64,000 nucleotides of DNA, from contig QIAA01000048.1 in assembly GCA_003224905.1 (NCBI GenBank), positions 21,938 through 85,937 of the forward strand, read 5' to 3'. Under the pieces are notes generated by a model. The model was not told where the DNA came from, did not search any database, and was given only the letters and a program-made list of their open reading frames with translations. The translations under genes and the position numbers were made by a program. Numbering within the stretch: position 1 is the first letter of the stretch; the number at the start of each line of letters is the position of its first letter. The DNA comes from Acidobacteriota bacterium. Its GTDB lineage: Bacteria > Acidobacteriota > Terriglobia > Terriglobales > Acidobacteriaceae. Below are positions 17,985 through 26,750 of this stretch, one piece after another.

Positions 17985-18086
17985 TGGATTCTAATTGGAT
18001 GCTACAACTTCCGAGAGGATGAGGAAAACAGTTGATAAATCGGTAATTCATCTGGAACTTGGGAGATCACACGCCAACCCGGAAAC

Positions 18087-19922
18087 TCAGTTCTTCAACA
18101 CTTTCAAACGTTTCTCGAGGTCTGCTACTTCGTCATTCAAGCCCTGAGGCAACCGGCTGCCAAACTGAGCGAAATGCTGCCTGATGCTGGCAATTTCTGC
18201 CATCCATCCGTCTATGTCCACCCTCAAGAGTTTCGCAAGACTATCGGGCGGGAGATCCAGCCCGCGGGTATCCAAATCGGCGGGTTCAGGCAAGCGGCCG
18301 ATCGGCGTCTCTACCGAGTGCACTTTGCCATCGCAACGGTCGAAAACCCACTTGAGTACCCGGCTGTTCTCGCCATAGCCCGGCCACAGGAACTTCCCGC
18401 TCTCATCTTGCCGGAACCAGTTCACGTAGAAGATTTTTGGAAGCTTCGAGGGGGATGAGCTTTTGCCCATGTTCAGCCAGTGGCCGAAATAGTTACCCAT
18501 GTGATAGCCGCAGAAGGGGAGCATGGCCATGGGATCGCGGCGAAGCTGACCGACCTTGCCCACGGCGGCGGCCGTAGTCTCACTGCTGGCGGTAGCGCCC
18601 AAAAAGGTTCCGTGCTGCCAGTTGAAGGCTTCGGTAATGAGCGGTAATACTCCGGCTCGCCTGCCCCCGAACAGGATTGCGTCAATTGGCACACCGCGAG
18701 GGTCTTCCCATTCGCGAGCGATGACGGGACACTGGTGCGCGGGGGTGGTGAACCGCGAATTGGGATGGGCGGCTTTGCGTCCGGATGCGGGGAACCAGGG
18801 GCGGCGAAGCCAGTCCACTAATTCCGCCGGCTTCTCGCTTGTCATGCTTTCCCACCAGACGTCGCCGTCGGGAGTCATTGCGCAATTTGTAAAGATGGAA
18901 TTTTTGGTGGCTGTGAGCAGAGCATTGGGATTCGATTTCATGCTCGTGCCCGGCGCCACACCGAAGAATCCGTATTCAGGATTGATGGCGTACAGGCGGC
19001 CATCAGCGCCAATTTTCATCCAGGCAATGTCATCGCCTACAGTCTCAACCTTCCATCCGGGAATCGTCGGGATCAGCATGGCGAGGTTGGTCTTGCCGCA
19101 GGCGGAGGGAAAGGCGGCGGTCATATACTTCGCGCGGCCCTCCGGATTGGTTAGTTTGAGGATGAGCATGTGCTCGGCCATCCAGCCCTCATCACGGGCC
19201 TGCACCGAGGCGATGCGAAGGGCGTGACACTTTTTTCCCAGCAGAGCGTTGCCGCCGTAACCGGAGCCGTACGACCAGACTTCTCGAGTTTCAGGAAAAT
19301 GACAGATGTATTTATCGCGGGAGTTGCAGGGCCAGGGGGTATCGGCCTGGTTCGGCGCAAGAGGCGCGCCAACTGAGTGCAGGCCGCGAACGAACTCACC
19401 GTCTACGCCAAAGGCTTGCAGCACGCTCGTGCCGACTCGGGTCATGATGTGCATGCTGGCTACGACGTAAGGAGAATCGGTGATTTCCACGCCGAGCCGT
19501 GAGATCTCTGATCCGATCGGGCCCAAGCTGTACGGGATCACGTACATGGTGCGTCCGACCATGCATCCCGCATAAAGCTCCCGCAGCTTGCGGGTCATCT
19601 TTTCCGGGTCCTCCCAGTTGTTGGTCGGACCGGCGTCTTCCTTGTGGCGAGAACAGATGAAGGTGCGGTCTTCGACTCTGGCAACATCGGCGGGATCCGA
19701 GCGAACCAGAATGCTGTTGGGGCGTTTCTGCTCATTCAGGGGAATAGCCGTGCCGCTCAAGATCATCAGCCGTTGCATTGCCTGATATTCGTCATGCGAG
19801 CCGTCGCACCAATGCACGCGGTCGGGTTTGCACATCTGCGCTACGTCTTCCACCCACTGTGCGAGGCGCGTATGGCGCTTATGACTCGGCGCAGCTTCCA
19901 CGTCAATTGTCATACTGGACAT
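18087..19922 (-). CDS. pckG: Phosphoenolpyruvate carboxykinase (GTP)
   Basis: This enzyme converts oxaloacetate and GTP to phosphoenolpyruvate and CO2, the first step of gluconeogenesis. It has the GTP-type P-loop [13 protein letters not shown] near residue 275, and the family motifs [28 protein letters not shown] and [12 protein letters not shown]. The frame is open upstream, but the ATG at 19922 is preceded by AGGAGAGG at good spacing, giving 611 residues, the normal length. It uses GTP rather than ATP, unlike the E. coli enzyme. Confidence 0.96.
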   Translation of the reverse strand: MSSMTIDVEAAPSHKRHTRLAQWVEDVAQMCKPDRVHWCDGSHDEYQAMQRLMILSGTAIPLNEQKRPNSILVRSDPADVARVEDRTFICSRHKEDAGPTNNWEDPEKMTRKLRELYAGCMVGRTMYVIPYSLGPIGSEISRLGVEITDSPYVVASMHIMTRVGTSVLQAFGVDGEFVRGLHSVGAPLAPNQADTPWPCNSRDKYICHFPETREVWSYGSGYGGNALLGKKCHALRIASVQARDEGWMAEHMLILKLTNPEGRAKYMTAAFPSACGKTNLAMLIPTIPGWKVETVGDDIAWMKIGADGRLYAINPEYGFFGVAPGTSMKSNPNALLTATKNSIFTNCAMTPDGDVWWESMTSEKPAELVDWLRRPWFPASGRKAAHPNSRFTTPAHQCPVIAREWEDPRGVPIDAILFGGRRAGVLPLITEAFNWQHGTFLGATASSETTAAAVGKVGQLRRDPMAMLPFCGYHMGNYFGHWLNMGKSSSPSKLPKIFYVNWFRQDESGKFLWPGYGENSRVLKWVFDRCDGKVHSVETPIGRLPEPADLDTRGLDLPPDSLAKLLRVDIDGWMAEIASIRQHFAQFGSRLPQGLNDEVADLEKRLKVLKN

Positions 19923-19980
19923 GAGTGCCTCTCCTGATAGCAACCGGGGTTTGCTTTATGATTCGGATACGTCGCACTAG

Positions 19981-20370
19981 TTAACCCGTCCGGTAGACAG
20001 GACTCATCTCCTGTGTGCCGGGTTCCTGTACACGTATTTCCTTTACCGCTGCTTCCAGATGCTGAAGAGTATCTTCTACAGTGAGCGAGTACATTTCGCG
20101 TCCGAGGCCCTCGCCGGTTTCTAAGGCAGTCTTGCAAAAGTGCCCGGCAATCTCGATAGCCAGAGGGTCCGTAATTTGCTTTCCGGTGCGCCGCTGGTAT
20201 TCCACCCACGCCGGATGCGGCAGGGCGACCCAAACCGGACGGCCGTCGACCAGAAACTTGACGTCTACAGCATCGGCGTGCCGGGTTGCGATGGCGACAA
20301 TGAGCGCCTGATAAATGCAGTGGACCGTCCTTTTAGACCAACGATCCATGGCATGGAAATCCTGGTACAT
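19981..20370 (-). CDS. Hypothetical protein
   Basis: I do not recognise this protein of about 129 residues. It is soluble, with AVDVKFLVDGRPVWVALPHP and a helical C-terminal half (YSLTVEDTLQHLEAAVKEI). The frame extends to 20418, but the ATG at 20370 lies just after a TATAGT -10-like sequence. It may be made from a leaderless message; the next ATG is at 20349. It is upstream of and co-directional with pckG. Confidence 0.65.
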   Translation of the reverse strand: MYQDFHAMDRWSKRTVHCIYQALIVAIATRHADAVDVKFLVDGRPVWVALPHPAWVEYQRRTGKQITDPLAIEIAGHFCKTALETGEGLGREMYSLTVEDTLQHLEAAVKEIRVQEPGTQEMSPVYRTG

Positions 20371-20550
20371 GGTGTCAAAACTATAATAATCGACAGAAGG
20401 AGGCACGAGACAACACAACGATGCTTCCTACACGTCTTTAGATGTTGCGCTTTACCTCAGGCTAGTCCTCTGGTTTTAACAACACAGTGATTCGGATCAC
20501 ACCGTTGGGTGCGTAGACTATTATGTGCTTCGCGGCGCAGTGGAGGTTTC

Positions 20551-21153
20551 ATGAAGAATCTTGGCATCCTGCTCTCCGGACGGGGGTCAAACTTTGAAGC
20601 TATTGCCAAGAACGTGGCAGCGGGAAAAATTCCCGAGGCCCGAATTGCGGTGGTGATCTCGAATGAACCCGATGCCGGAGGGATGGCGATAGCGCAGCGC
20701 ATGGGATTGGAGGCACTTCTGATTCCCTCCAAGGGTAAACAGCGTCAAGAACACGACGGCGAAGTGGTTGCGGCGTTGCACCAGCGTAATGTGGATCTGG
20801 TCTGCCTGGCCGGCTACATGCGTCTGCTCTCTCCCTGGTTCGTGCAGCAATTTCCGCGGCGCATTTTGAACATTCACCCTTCGCTCTTGCCGGCATTTCC
20901 CGGGCTGGAGGCTCAGGAACAGGCCTTTGCCTACGGAGTGAAAATCGCAGGCTGCACTGTGCACTTCGTAGACGAAGAACTGGATCATGGACCGATCGTT
21001 GTGCAGAAAGCGGTGCCGGTTCTCGAGACTGATACTGAAGGCAGTCTCGCCGCCCGCATCCTGGAGCAAGAGCACATCGCGTACGCCGAAGCGATTAACC
21101 TCGTGTTGACGGAAAGTTTCGACATCGCGGGAAGACGGCTTGTAAGGAGATAA
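20551..21153 (+). CDS. purN: Phosphoribosylglycinamide formyltransferase
   Basis: This enzyme formylates GAR with 10-formyl-tetrahydrofolate in purine synthesis. With the ATG at 20551 (preceded by TGGAGG) the protein has 200 residues. Catalytic Asn107, His109 and Asp145 are present in NIHPSLLPAFPG and DEELDHGPIV. The SGRGSNFEAI phosphate loop is near the N terminus. No other pur genes are nearby. The next gene is tyrS, 92 bases on. Confidence 0.95.
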   Translation: MKNLGILLSGRGSNFEAIAKNVAAGKIPEARIAVVISNEPDAGGMAIAQRMGLEALLIPSKGKQRQEHDGEVVAALHQRNVDLVCLAGYMRLLSPWFVQQFPRRILNIHPSLLPAFPGLEAQEQAFAYGVKIAGCTVHFVDEELDHGPIVVQKAVPVLETDTEGSLAARILEQEHIAYAEAINLVLTESFDIAGRRLVRR

Positions 21154-21231
21154 GAGATCCAGGGTGCGGCTGGCGGATATCTTGATCAACCTCACCAAGC
21201 CACAGCAGCTATCGCAACACGACCCTGCAGC

Positions 21232-21237
21232 TATAAT
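21232..21237 (+). promoter_or_regulatory. Consensus -10 box directly upstream of tyrS
   Basis: A perfect TATAAT ends 8 bases before the tyrS ATG, with no Shine-Dalgarno sequence between. A transcript from this box would start at or within 1-2 bases of the ATG, giving a leaderless message. No convincing -35 hexamer is visible. Confidence 0.5.
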
Positions 21238-21245
21238 CGTCCGCT

Positions 21246-22598
21246 ATGTCCCCGTTTGCGCCAGTCGACGAACAGTTAACCTACATAAAAAAGGGCTCTG
21301 CCGAGATCGTGAAAGAGTCCGAGCTTCGAGAGAGACTGGAGAAATCTCGCGCCTCGGGGAAGCCGCTTCGGGTCAAAGCCGGTTTTGACCCTACCGCGCC
21401 CGATCTGCACCTAGGCCACACCGTCCTGTTGCGCAAGCTGAAGCATTTTCAGGACCTCGGACATACCGTCACATTTCTGATCGGCGATTTCACGGGCATG
21501 ATCGGCGACCCCACGGGCCGCTCTGCCACGCGCCCGCCGCTGAGCGCGGAAGAAATCATGCGCAATGCGAAGACTTACATGGCGCAGGTGTGGAAGATTC
21601 TTTCGCAGGCCAAGACGGAAGTTCGTTTCAATAGCGAGTGGTTCGACAAGATGAAGCCGGCGGATTGGATCCGGCTGACAGCGAAGTTCACTGTCTCGCA
21701 GATGCTCGAGCGGGAAGACTTCCACAAGCGTTTTCAGGATGAAAAGCCAATCGCGTTGCATGAGCTGCTCTACCCGCTGGCGCAGGGGTACGACTCGGTC
21801 GTTTTGAAATGCGATGTTGAACTCGGGGGCACCGATCAAAAATTTAATTTGTTGGTTGGGCGCGAGTTGCAACGGGCTTACGGCCAGGAATCGCAGATCG
21901 TGCTTACGACACCGATTCTCGAAGGGCTGGACGGCGTGCAGAAGATGTCGAAGTCGCTGGGGAATGCAATCGGCATCCAGGAGCCTCCGCTCGAAATGTA
22001 CGGGAAGATCATGTCAATTTCAGACGAAATGATGTGGCGGTACTACGAACTGCTCACCGACGCGCAGCTGCCGGAGATTGAGAAGATGAAGCGCGAGTCG
22101 CATCCCATGCAGGCGAAGAAGGACTTGGCGCGGCAAATTGTGGCGGACTTTCATTCGGCGGATGCGGCGACTAGGGCAGCGGAGGACTGGGCGAGAGACT
22201 TCCAGCGGAATGAGCAGGTTTTAGAGGCGACGGAAAAAGTATTAGTCCCCATCGCTTCGATTGAAGTGCAAGACGCGCAGGACCGGACCAAGCCGCCTTG
22301 GGCATATGAAGAGGCACCAACCAAACATCTCTACCTGCCGGATGAAAGCACCATCAAAGCAGACTGGGACAAAGTTCTAGACGGGAATCCTAAAGTAAGG
22401 ATTGCTAGAGTGGAGAAACTTCTGCTTCAGCTCGGACTGGTTTCATCTACAACGGAAGCGAGTCGCAAGCTAAAAGAGGATGCGGTCACCATCAAGGGTG
22501 AGAAAATGAAGGGAAGATACTTCGCTTTCATAAGCGTTCCCACTGATGCGTACGTAAGGGTTGGCCGCAAGAAGAAGGTTGCCTCAATAGTAGCTTAG
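21246..22598 (+). CDS. tyrS: Tyrosyl-tRNA synthetase
   Basis: This class I synthetase charges tRNA-Tyr. Of 450 residues, the HIGH-type motif is HLGH at 55-58, the KMSKS loop is at 233-237 ([10 protein letters not shown]), and a C-terminal S4-like RNA-binding domain includes [18 protein letters not shown]. The motif style and length fit the TyrZ-like bacterial subgroup. No T-box is visible upstream, and a -10 box lies so close that the message is probably leaderless. Confidence 0.95.
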   Translation: MSPFAPVDEQLTYIKKGSAEIVKESELRERLEKSRASGKPLRVKAGFDPTAPDLHLGHTVLLRKLKHFQDLGHTVTFLIGDFTGMIGDPTGRSATRPPLSAEEIMRNAKTYMAQVWKILSQAKTEVRFNSEWFDKMKPADWIRLTAKFTVSQMLEREDFHKRFQDEKPIALHELLYPLAQGYDSVVLKCDVELGGTDQKFNLLVGRELQRAYGQESQIVLTTPILEGLDGVQKMSKSLGNAIGIQEPPLEMYGKIMSISDEMMWRYYELLTDAQLPEIEKMKRESHPMQAKKDLARQIVADFHSADAATRAAEDWARDFQRNEQVLEATEKVLVPIASIEVQDAQDRTKPPWAYEEAPTKHLYLPDESTIKADWDKVLDGNPKVRIARVEKLLLQLGLVSSTTEASRKLKEDAVTIKGEKMKGRYFAFISVPTDAYVRVGRKKKVASIVA

Positions 22599-22624
22599 CT
22601 CGGCTGAAGGGTAACAACATGTGG

Positions 22625-22646
22625 GGACAGCCGCCCTCGGCTGTCC
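22625..22646. repeat. REP-type palindrome, left of the broken RAYT gene
   Basis: GGACAGCCG (22625-22633) and CGGCTGTCC (22638-22646) form a perfect 9-bp hairpin with a 4-base loop. A second small palindrome (GAGC/GCTC) follows. The same 9-bp arms recur on the right side of the transposase remnant, so the two form an inverted pair around it. Confidence 0.75.
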
Positions 22647-22767
22647 GGGCGAGCGGCAGCTCGCCAGCTCACCCAAAGATTTCCCAACTTGGGATTCTTG
22701 GACAACTTATCTGGTTAGCTCTTACCTAAGCTTCAAAATCAACTAATAGAATCAAGTTCCTCAGAGC

Positions 22768-23290
22768 ATGCCAAAACACTTCTATCGACGCCAACTTCCT
22801 CACTTTCAGGGCGACAACAAGCCCCATTTTGTGACCTTCTGAAAATCAAGTGCACGTGATCCGGCATGATCACAACAATCTGAAGAGCCATTGTGGTTCC
22901 ATCATCGTGCAAGCAGCAATCCAACACGACCTTGCGGGCAAGCTCTGGTAGTACCCAGCGGTGATCTGTGCACCGCTTGTGAATGAGCACAGAATGGAAG
23001 TCTGCTCGCTTGCGGAAATCACGGATGCGGTTAAGGGAGCGTCAGCCCACAAGATCAACAAAATCTTGGGTCGCAAAGGGAAGGTGTGGCAGACAGAGTC
23101 ATTTGATCATGTGTTGCGATGTTCAGAAAGCTTGGATCAGAAAATCGAATATATACGGCAAAATCCAGTGCGGCGAGGCTTGGTTTCAAACTGGGAGGAC
23201 TATTCCTGGATATGGCCCAAGCAATGTGTTGAGCATGGAACAGCGGAGCTTCGCTCCGCCGGACAGCCGGGGGCGGCTGTCCCTACATGA
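22768..23290 (+). pseudogene. REP-associated tyrosine transposase (RAYT) with internal inversion
   Basis: The N-terminal part reads rightward from ATG 22768 (MPKHFYRRQLPHFQG.. PHFVTF) and hits TGA at 22840. The C-terminal part is also rightward (PLVNEHRMEVCSLAEITDAV to GLVSNWEDYSWIWP). The missing middle (HRWVLPELARKVVLDCCL to MPDHVHLIF, the catalytic HUH motif) is present but on the minus strand, between about 22841 and 22972. So this ~130-bp block has flipped in place. The two rightward parts are also out of frame. The gene cannot be functional. RAYTs normally mobilise REP palindromes, and such palindromes flank it. Confidence 0.85.
23243..23282. repeat. REP-type palindromes, right of the broken RAYT gene
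   Basis: Two adjacent hairpins are present: GCGGAGC/GCTCCGC (23243-23249 with 23253-23259) and GGACAGCCG/CGGCTGTCC (23261-23269 with 23274-23282). The second has the same arms as the left palindrome at 22625-22646. The REP pair thus flanks the transposase as in a BIME-like unit. Confidence 0.75.
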
Positions 23291-23296
23291 ACCCTG

Positions 23297-23572
23297 CTAG
23301 CCACCGGCGATCGATGGCACCAGCAGAATTTCATCTCCATCATGAAAAGAATACGAGTTGCCGCCGAGGAAGCGGATGTCTTCCTCGTTTACGTAGACAT
23401 TTAGAAAGCGCCGCGTCTGGCCTGCCTCGTCGCGAAGATGTGGCTTGAGATCAGGGAACTGCTGGTCGAGCACCGAGAACAGCTCGCCCAAGTTGGAGGC
23501 TGAACAGGTAAGCTGCGCGTTTCCCGCAGTGAGCCGGCGCAGGGCGGTGGGAATTTGAACGGTGATAGTCAT
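23297..23572 (-). CDS. MoaD/ThiS-like sulfur carrier protein
   Basis: This 91-residue ubiquitin-fold protein ends in VPSIAGG. The terminal Gly-Gly is what gets adenylated and converted to a thiocarboxylate in sulfur carriers (MoaD, ThiS, CysO, HcyS). MoaD-like features include FPDLKPHLRDEAGQTRRFLN and VNEEDIRFLGG. The ATG lies one base after the stop of the threonine synthase-like gene, so they are one operon under the upstream SAM riboswitch. No molybdopterin or thiamine genes are nearby, which argues for a role in sulfur amino acid metabolism, by inference. No activating E1-like enzyme is in the window. Confidence 0.88.
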   Translation of the reverse strand: MTITVQIPTALRRLTAGNAQLTCSASNLGELFSVLDQQFPDLKPHLRDEAGQTRRFLNVYVNEEDIRFLGGNSYSFHDGDEILLVPSIAGG

Positions 23573-23573
23573 G

Positions 23574-24827
23574 TTATGCCACCGCGGGCTCAGGAACTTC
23601 CAGAGCCTTGTCTAGGTATTTGTCGAATTCGGCGATCTTTGGCGGAATCGGTTCTTCCAGTTCGTATCTTCCCGCGAGTGCATCCGTCGTCTTCAGGCCA
23701 TTGCCGGTGATGCAGAGCACCGTTGTTTCATCTGGAAGGATGCGGTCCTGCAGACACAGCTTGCGAGCGCAGCTGACGGTGACGCCGCCTGCGGTTTCCG
23801 TGAAAACTCCTTCAGTCTCGGCCAGCAACTGGATGCCTTCAACCACTTGGCTGTCGGAGACGTCCTCGGCCCAGCCGCCGCTTTTAGTTATGGTCTTGAT
23901 TGCATAGTGGCCGTCGGCGGGATTGCCGATGGCCAGCGAGCGCGCAATCGTCGACGGCTTCTGCGGCTGGATATCAGTCTCTCCGGTTTTGACCGCCGTG
24001 GAAATTGGCGAACAACCCGTAGCCTGCGCGCCAAAAAAACGTACCGTCTTGGGCTCAACAAGGCCTAGCGTGATCAGTTCGTCGAACGCTTTCTTGATTT
24101 TTGTGATAAGCGAGCCGCCCGCCATGGGAACGACAATGTTGTCGGGAAGGCGCCAGCCGAGCTGCTCGGCGATTTCAAAGCCGACGGTCTTTGAACCTTC
24201 TGCGTAGTAGGGACGCAAATTCACATTGACGAAGCCCCAGCGATGCTCGTCGGCGATCTGCGAGCACAGGCGATTTACCTGGTCATAGCTGCCCGCGATG
24301 CGAACCAGCTTCGCGCCAAACACCTGGGTGCCGAGAATCTTGGCGGGTTCGAGATCCGCAGGAATAAAAATCCAGGCTTTGAAGCCATTGCGCGCAGCCT
24401 GAGCGGCCACGGCGTTGGCAAGGTTTCCGGTTGAGGAGCAGGAAACCACCTCGAATCCGAAACTGCGCGCCTGCGCCAGTGCGACTGCGACTACGCGGTC
24501 TTTGAAGCTGAGTGTCGGCAGACATACGGCGTCATTCTTCAAGTAGAGCTTCTTCACTCCCAATTGCTTCGCCAACTGAGGCGCGTGCAGCAGCGGCGTG
24601 AATCCTACGGGCAAGGACGGCTCGAAATTCTCGGGCAAGGGCAATAGATCTGAGTATCGCCAAATATTTGCAGCGCATTGCGCGATGCGCTCTCGTGTGA
24701 CCTGACCGCGAAGCGCGTCATAGTCGTAGGAAATTTCCAGGGGAGAGAAACAGTCGTCGCAAATCGAGCGGGGCTGGTTTCCCCAGCTTTTCCCGCATTC
24801 CCGGCAGCGCAATTCATAATGGGGCAT
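23574..24827 (-). CDS. thrC: Threonine synthase-like PLP enzyme
   Basis: This 417-residue fold-type II PLP enzyme starts with a four-Cys zinc ribbon (LRCREC..SICDDC, residues 7-29). The Schiff-base lysine lies in TLSFKDRVVAVAL and the phosphate loop in SCSSTGNLANAVAA. By family it would convert O-phosphohomoserine to threonine. Its SAM-I riboswitch and its tight pairing with a sulfur carrier suggest it may instead, or also, use a protein thiocarboxylate as sulfur donor, as CysM does with CysO. The gene symbol follows homology only. The start ATG has a weak ribosome site. Confidence 0.88.
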   Translation of the reverse strand: MPHYELRCRECGKSWGNQPRSICDDCFSPLEISYDYDALRGQVTRERIAQCAANIWRYSDLLPLPENFEPSLPVGFTPLLHAPQLAKQLGVKKLYLKNDAVCLPTLSFKDRVVAVALAQARSFGFEVVSCSSTGNLANAVAAQAARNGFKAWIFIPADLEPAKILGTQVFGAKLVRIAGSYDQVNRLCSQIADEHRWGFVNVNLRPYYAEGSKTVGFEIAEQLGWRLPDNIVVPMAGGSLITKIKKAFDELITLGLVEPKTVRFFGAQATGCSPISTAVKTGETDIQPQKPSTIARSLAIGNPADGHYAIKTITKSGGWAEDVSDSQVVEGIQLLAETEGVFTETAGGVTVSCARKLCLQDRILPDETTVLCITGNGLKTTDALAGRYELEEPIPPKIAEFDKYLDKALEVPEPAVA

Positions 24828-24870
24828 GGGCTAATCGCTTTCAGCAGCCGGGACGAGCTGAAAAGTGCCC

Positions 24871-24908
24871 TAAAACGGAAAACCTCTTTTCCGGATTAGG
24901 AAAAGAGG
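24871..24908 (-). terminator. Intrinsic terminator of the SAM riboswitch
   Basis: On the minus strand, a perfect 10-bp stem CCTCTTTTCC/GGAAAAGAGG (24908-24899 with 24892-24883) is followed by TTTTCCGTTTT. It lies between the aptamer and the thrC start. The 10-base sequence at 24916-24907 overlaps the stem base and can pair with the 3' strand of aptamer helix P1 instead, giving an antiterminator. Confidence 0.85.
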
Positions 24909-24936
24909 AACGAGATGCCTGAACTCCGCACCCCGA

Positions 24937-25048
24937 ATCTCATGTTCCCCGTCTCCGGGAGAGAGTTGACACCGGGCGACCGAAATTATCTTTCGATCCG
25001 GTTGTCGTGGCTTCTTCGGGCTCGTCCCTCAGCCACTCTGCATGAAAT
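24937..25048 (-). promoter_or_regulatory. SAM-I (S-box) riboswitch aptamer
   Basis: Reading the minus strand, helix P1 is ATTTCATG (25048-25041) with CATGAGAT (24944-24937), one G-U pair. Helix P2 is GTGGCT/AGCCAC around the conserved GAGGGACGAGCCCGAAGAAG. The ACAACCGG junction follows, a P3 hairpin (CGAAA/TTTCG), the conserved GGTGTCAACTC, and a P4 hairpin CCC/GGG. Order, spacing and conserved bases match the S-box family that binds S-adenosylmethionine and switches transcription off. It precedes the thrC-like/MoaD-like operon. Confidence 0.9.
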
Positions 25049-25081
25049 CCAAGGTCTGCTCCTAAGAGCAAACTTGAACTG

Positions 25082-25111
25082 ATGATAATGATTGTGGAGC
25101 GGGCAGGTCAA
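25082..25111 (-). promoter_or_regulatory. Promoter of the SAM riboswitch operon
   Basis: On the minus strand TTGACC (25111-25106) and TATCAT (25087-25082) are separated by 18 bases. Both are near sigma-70 consensus, and transcription would start about 25075, some 27 bases before the aptamer. This completes the regulatory unit. Confidence 0.65.
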
Positions 25112-25142
25112 GGGGGAATTAGCAAGGAACAATCTCGACGAA

Positions 25143-26333
25143 TCACTGCCGAGTGTACTGGTTCTTTTTCTTATCCGCGTGACGCTCCAGGCCGAGTCGA
25201 ATCAGTCGCTCGATTAACTCTGGATAAGGCAATCGCGAAGCGGCCCACAGCTTGGGGTACATGCTGATGGATGTGAACCCCGGCATGGTATTGATCTCGT
25301 TCACAAAAATCTTTCGGGTGCGGGGGTCCATCAGAAAATCCACGCGGGCGAGCCCGGAGCAGTCCACTGCTTTAAAGGCGTGCACAGCAAGTTCGCGGGC
25401 GTTTTTTGTCTCAGCTTTGCTCAACTTCGCCGGAACGATCAGCGCTGATCCTTCGTCCAGGTACTTGGCATCGTAGTCATAAAACTCCTTGCAGGGGACG
25501 ATTTCGCCGAGGACGGAAGCTTCGGGCTGGTCGTTGCCGAGCACCGCACATTCGATCTCACGGGCTTTCTGCTTTTTGCCGCCGACCCCTTCTTCGATGA
25601 CAATCTTGCGGTCGTACCTGGCGGCTTCTTCGATTGCCGGGCCGAGCTCTTGCCGGTCGTGAGCTTTCGAGATTCCAACAGACGATCCCAGGTTTGCCGG
25701 CTTGACGAACACCGGATACTTCAGCTTGCTCTCGACCACCTTCTGCACTTTCTTAGGTTCGGTTTCCCAGTCACCTCGCAAAACGGTGACGTGCTTGACG
25801 ATCGGCAATGCGGCAGCACGGAACAAGGACTTCATGATGTCCTTGTCCATGCCGGCGGCGGAGCCGAGAACGCCCGCGCCGACGTAGGGGAGATCGGCTA
25901 GCTCAAGCAGTCCCTGGATAGTGCCATCCTCGCCAAAAGTGCCGTGCAGAACGGGAAAGATGATATCCACGTTGATCGCGCGGTCGGCAGCGCGGCGTGT
26001 GGGCGCGGAATCGGATTGAAAGGGCATCATTCCCGCTTGCCTGGGCTCGGGAGGGACTACAACTGCTTCGCCGCTGGCCAGCACTGCGGCCCCCGGGGTT
26101 ACGTCTGGATCGCCCGCGCGGAGGTGGCGCGATTCGTGGTCCAGCGGCTTTCCATGCAGGAGCCGCTCGGCGTCAGAGGCTGTAACCCACCGCCCTTCTT
26201 TAGTGATGCCGATGGGCACGACGTCGTATTTTTGTTGATCTATGGCCTTGAAAACCGAGGCCGCAGAAAGCAGCGAAACTTCGTGCTCTCCGCTGCGTCC
26301 GCCGAACAGGATTCCCACTCGAACCTTTTTCAT
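25143..26333 (-). CDS. ddl: D-alanine--D-alanine ligase
   Basis: This ATP-grasp enzyme joins two D-alanines for peptidoglycan. Motifs: FGGRSGEHEVSLLSAASV at the N terminus, FPVLHGTFGEDGTIQG, VKPANLGSSVGI, and VNEINTMPGFTSISMYPKLW near the C terminus. At 396 residues it is longer than E. coli DdlB, with an insert at about 80-110 (SGEAVVVPPEPRQAG), as in the larger DdlA/VanA-like subgroup. It stands alone. Confidence 0.95.
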   Translation of the reverse strand: MKKVRVGILFGGRSGEHEVSLLSAASVFKAIDQQKYDVVPIGITKEGRWVTASDAERLLHGKPLDHESRHLRAGDPDVTPGAAVLASGEAVVVPPEPRQAGMMPFQSDSAPTRRAADRAINVDIIFPVLHGTFGEDGTIQGLLELADLPYVGAGVLGSAAGMDKDIMKSLFRAAALPIVKHVTVLRGDWETEPKKVQKVVESKLKYPVFVKPANLGSSVGISKAHDRQELGPAIEEAARYDRKIVIEEGVGGKKQKAREIECAVLGNDQPEASVLGEIVPCKEFYDYDAKYLDEGSALIVPAKLSKAETKNARELAVHAFKAVDCSGLARVDFLMDPRTRKIFVNEINTMPGFTSISMYPKLWAASRLPYPELIERLIRLGLERHADKKKNQYTRQ

Positions 26334-26481
26334 GAGCTTTCAGTGTGGGGCAGCATGAGCTTCACGTCAATTCTCGATGAGGATGGTTTCGGTTCGCGTA
26401 AGGACGTGAACTATGGGGCTTGAATCGGCCGAAAATACATTGAGCCTCGCGGCTGTCAGGATCACATGTACATAGTCATGA

Positions 26482-26499
26482 TATAATGACCATGGTCAT
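26482..26499 (+). promoter_or_regulatory. -10 box and palindromic operator of the Phd/PIN pair
   Basis: TATAAT (26482-26487) overlaps a perfect 14-bp palindrome ATGACCATGGTCAT (26486-26499). Another GTCAT half-site lies just upstream, near 26475-26479. AAGGAG and the antitoxin ATG follow. Phd-type antitoxins repress their own promoters through such sites, so autoregulation is a reasonable inference. Confidence 0.6.
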
Positions 26500-26516
26500 A
26501 TGAAGGAGCAAGAATT

Positions 26517-26750
26517 ATGAAGACCATGCCCGCCGGCCAATTCAAGGCGCGATGCCTGCGCGTGATGGACGAAGTGAACTCTACGCGCCAGCCGGTGCTG
26601 ATCACGAAGAAGGGAAAACCCGTAGCCAAGCTCGTGCCGGCAGAGCCAGCGTCCGATGATTTTCTCGGGAAATTGTCCGCTGTTATCAAAATTGTAGGCG
26701 ATATTACCCAGCCAATCGAGGACCCGGACGCCTGGGAGTCGGCTCGTTGA
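26517..26750 (+). CDS. Phd/YefM-type antitoxin
   Basis: This 77-residue protein has the typical N-terminal Phd fold: MPAGQFKARCLRVMDEV, then RQPVLITKKGKPVAKLVPAE. The C-terminal tail (DITQPIEDPDAWES) would wrap the toxin. It has a clear AAGGAG ribosome site. The next gene overlaps its stop, a typical toxin-antitoxin layout. Confidence 0.9.
   Translation: MKTMPAGQFKARCLRVMDEVNSTRQPVLITKKGKPVAKLVPAEPASDDFLGKLSAVIKIVGDITQPIEDPDAWESAR

Noticed and set aside
22739..22990. Leftward 83-residue frame as a separate small gene
   Set aside because: Its sequence is the middle of a RAYT transposase, so it is an inverted fragment and not an independent gene.
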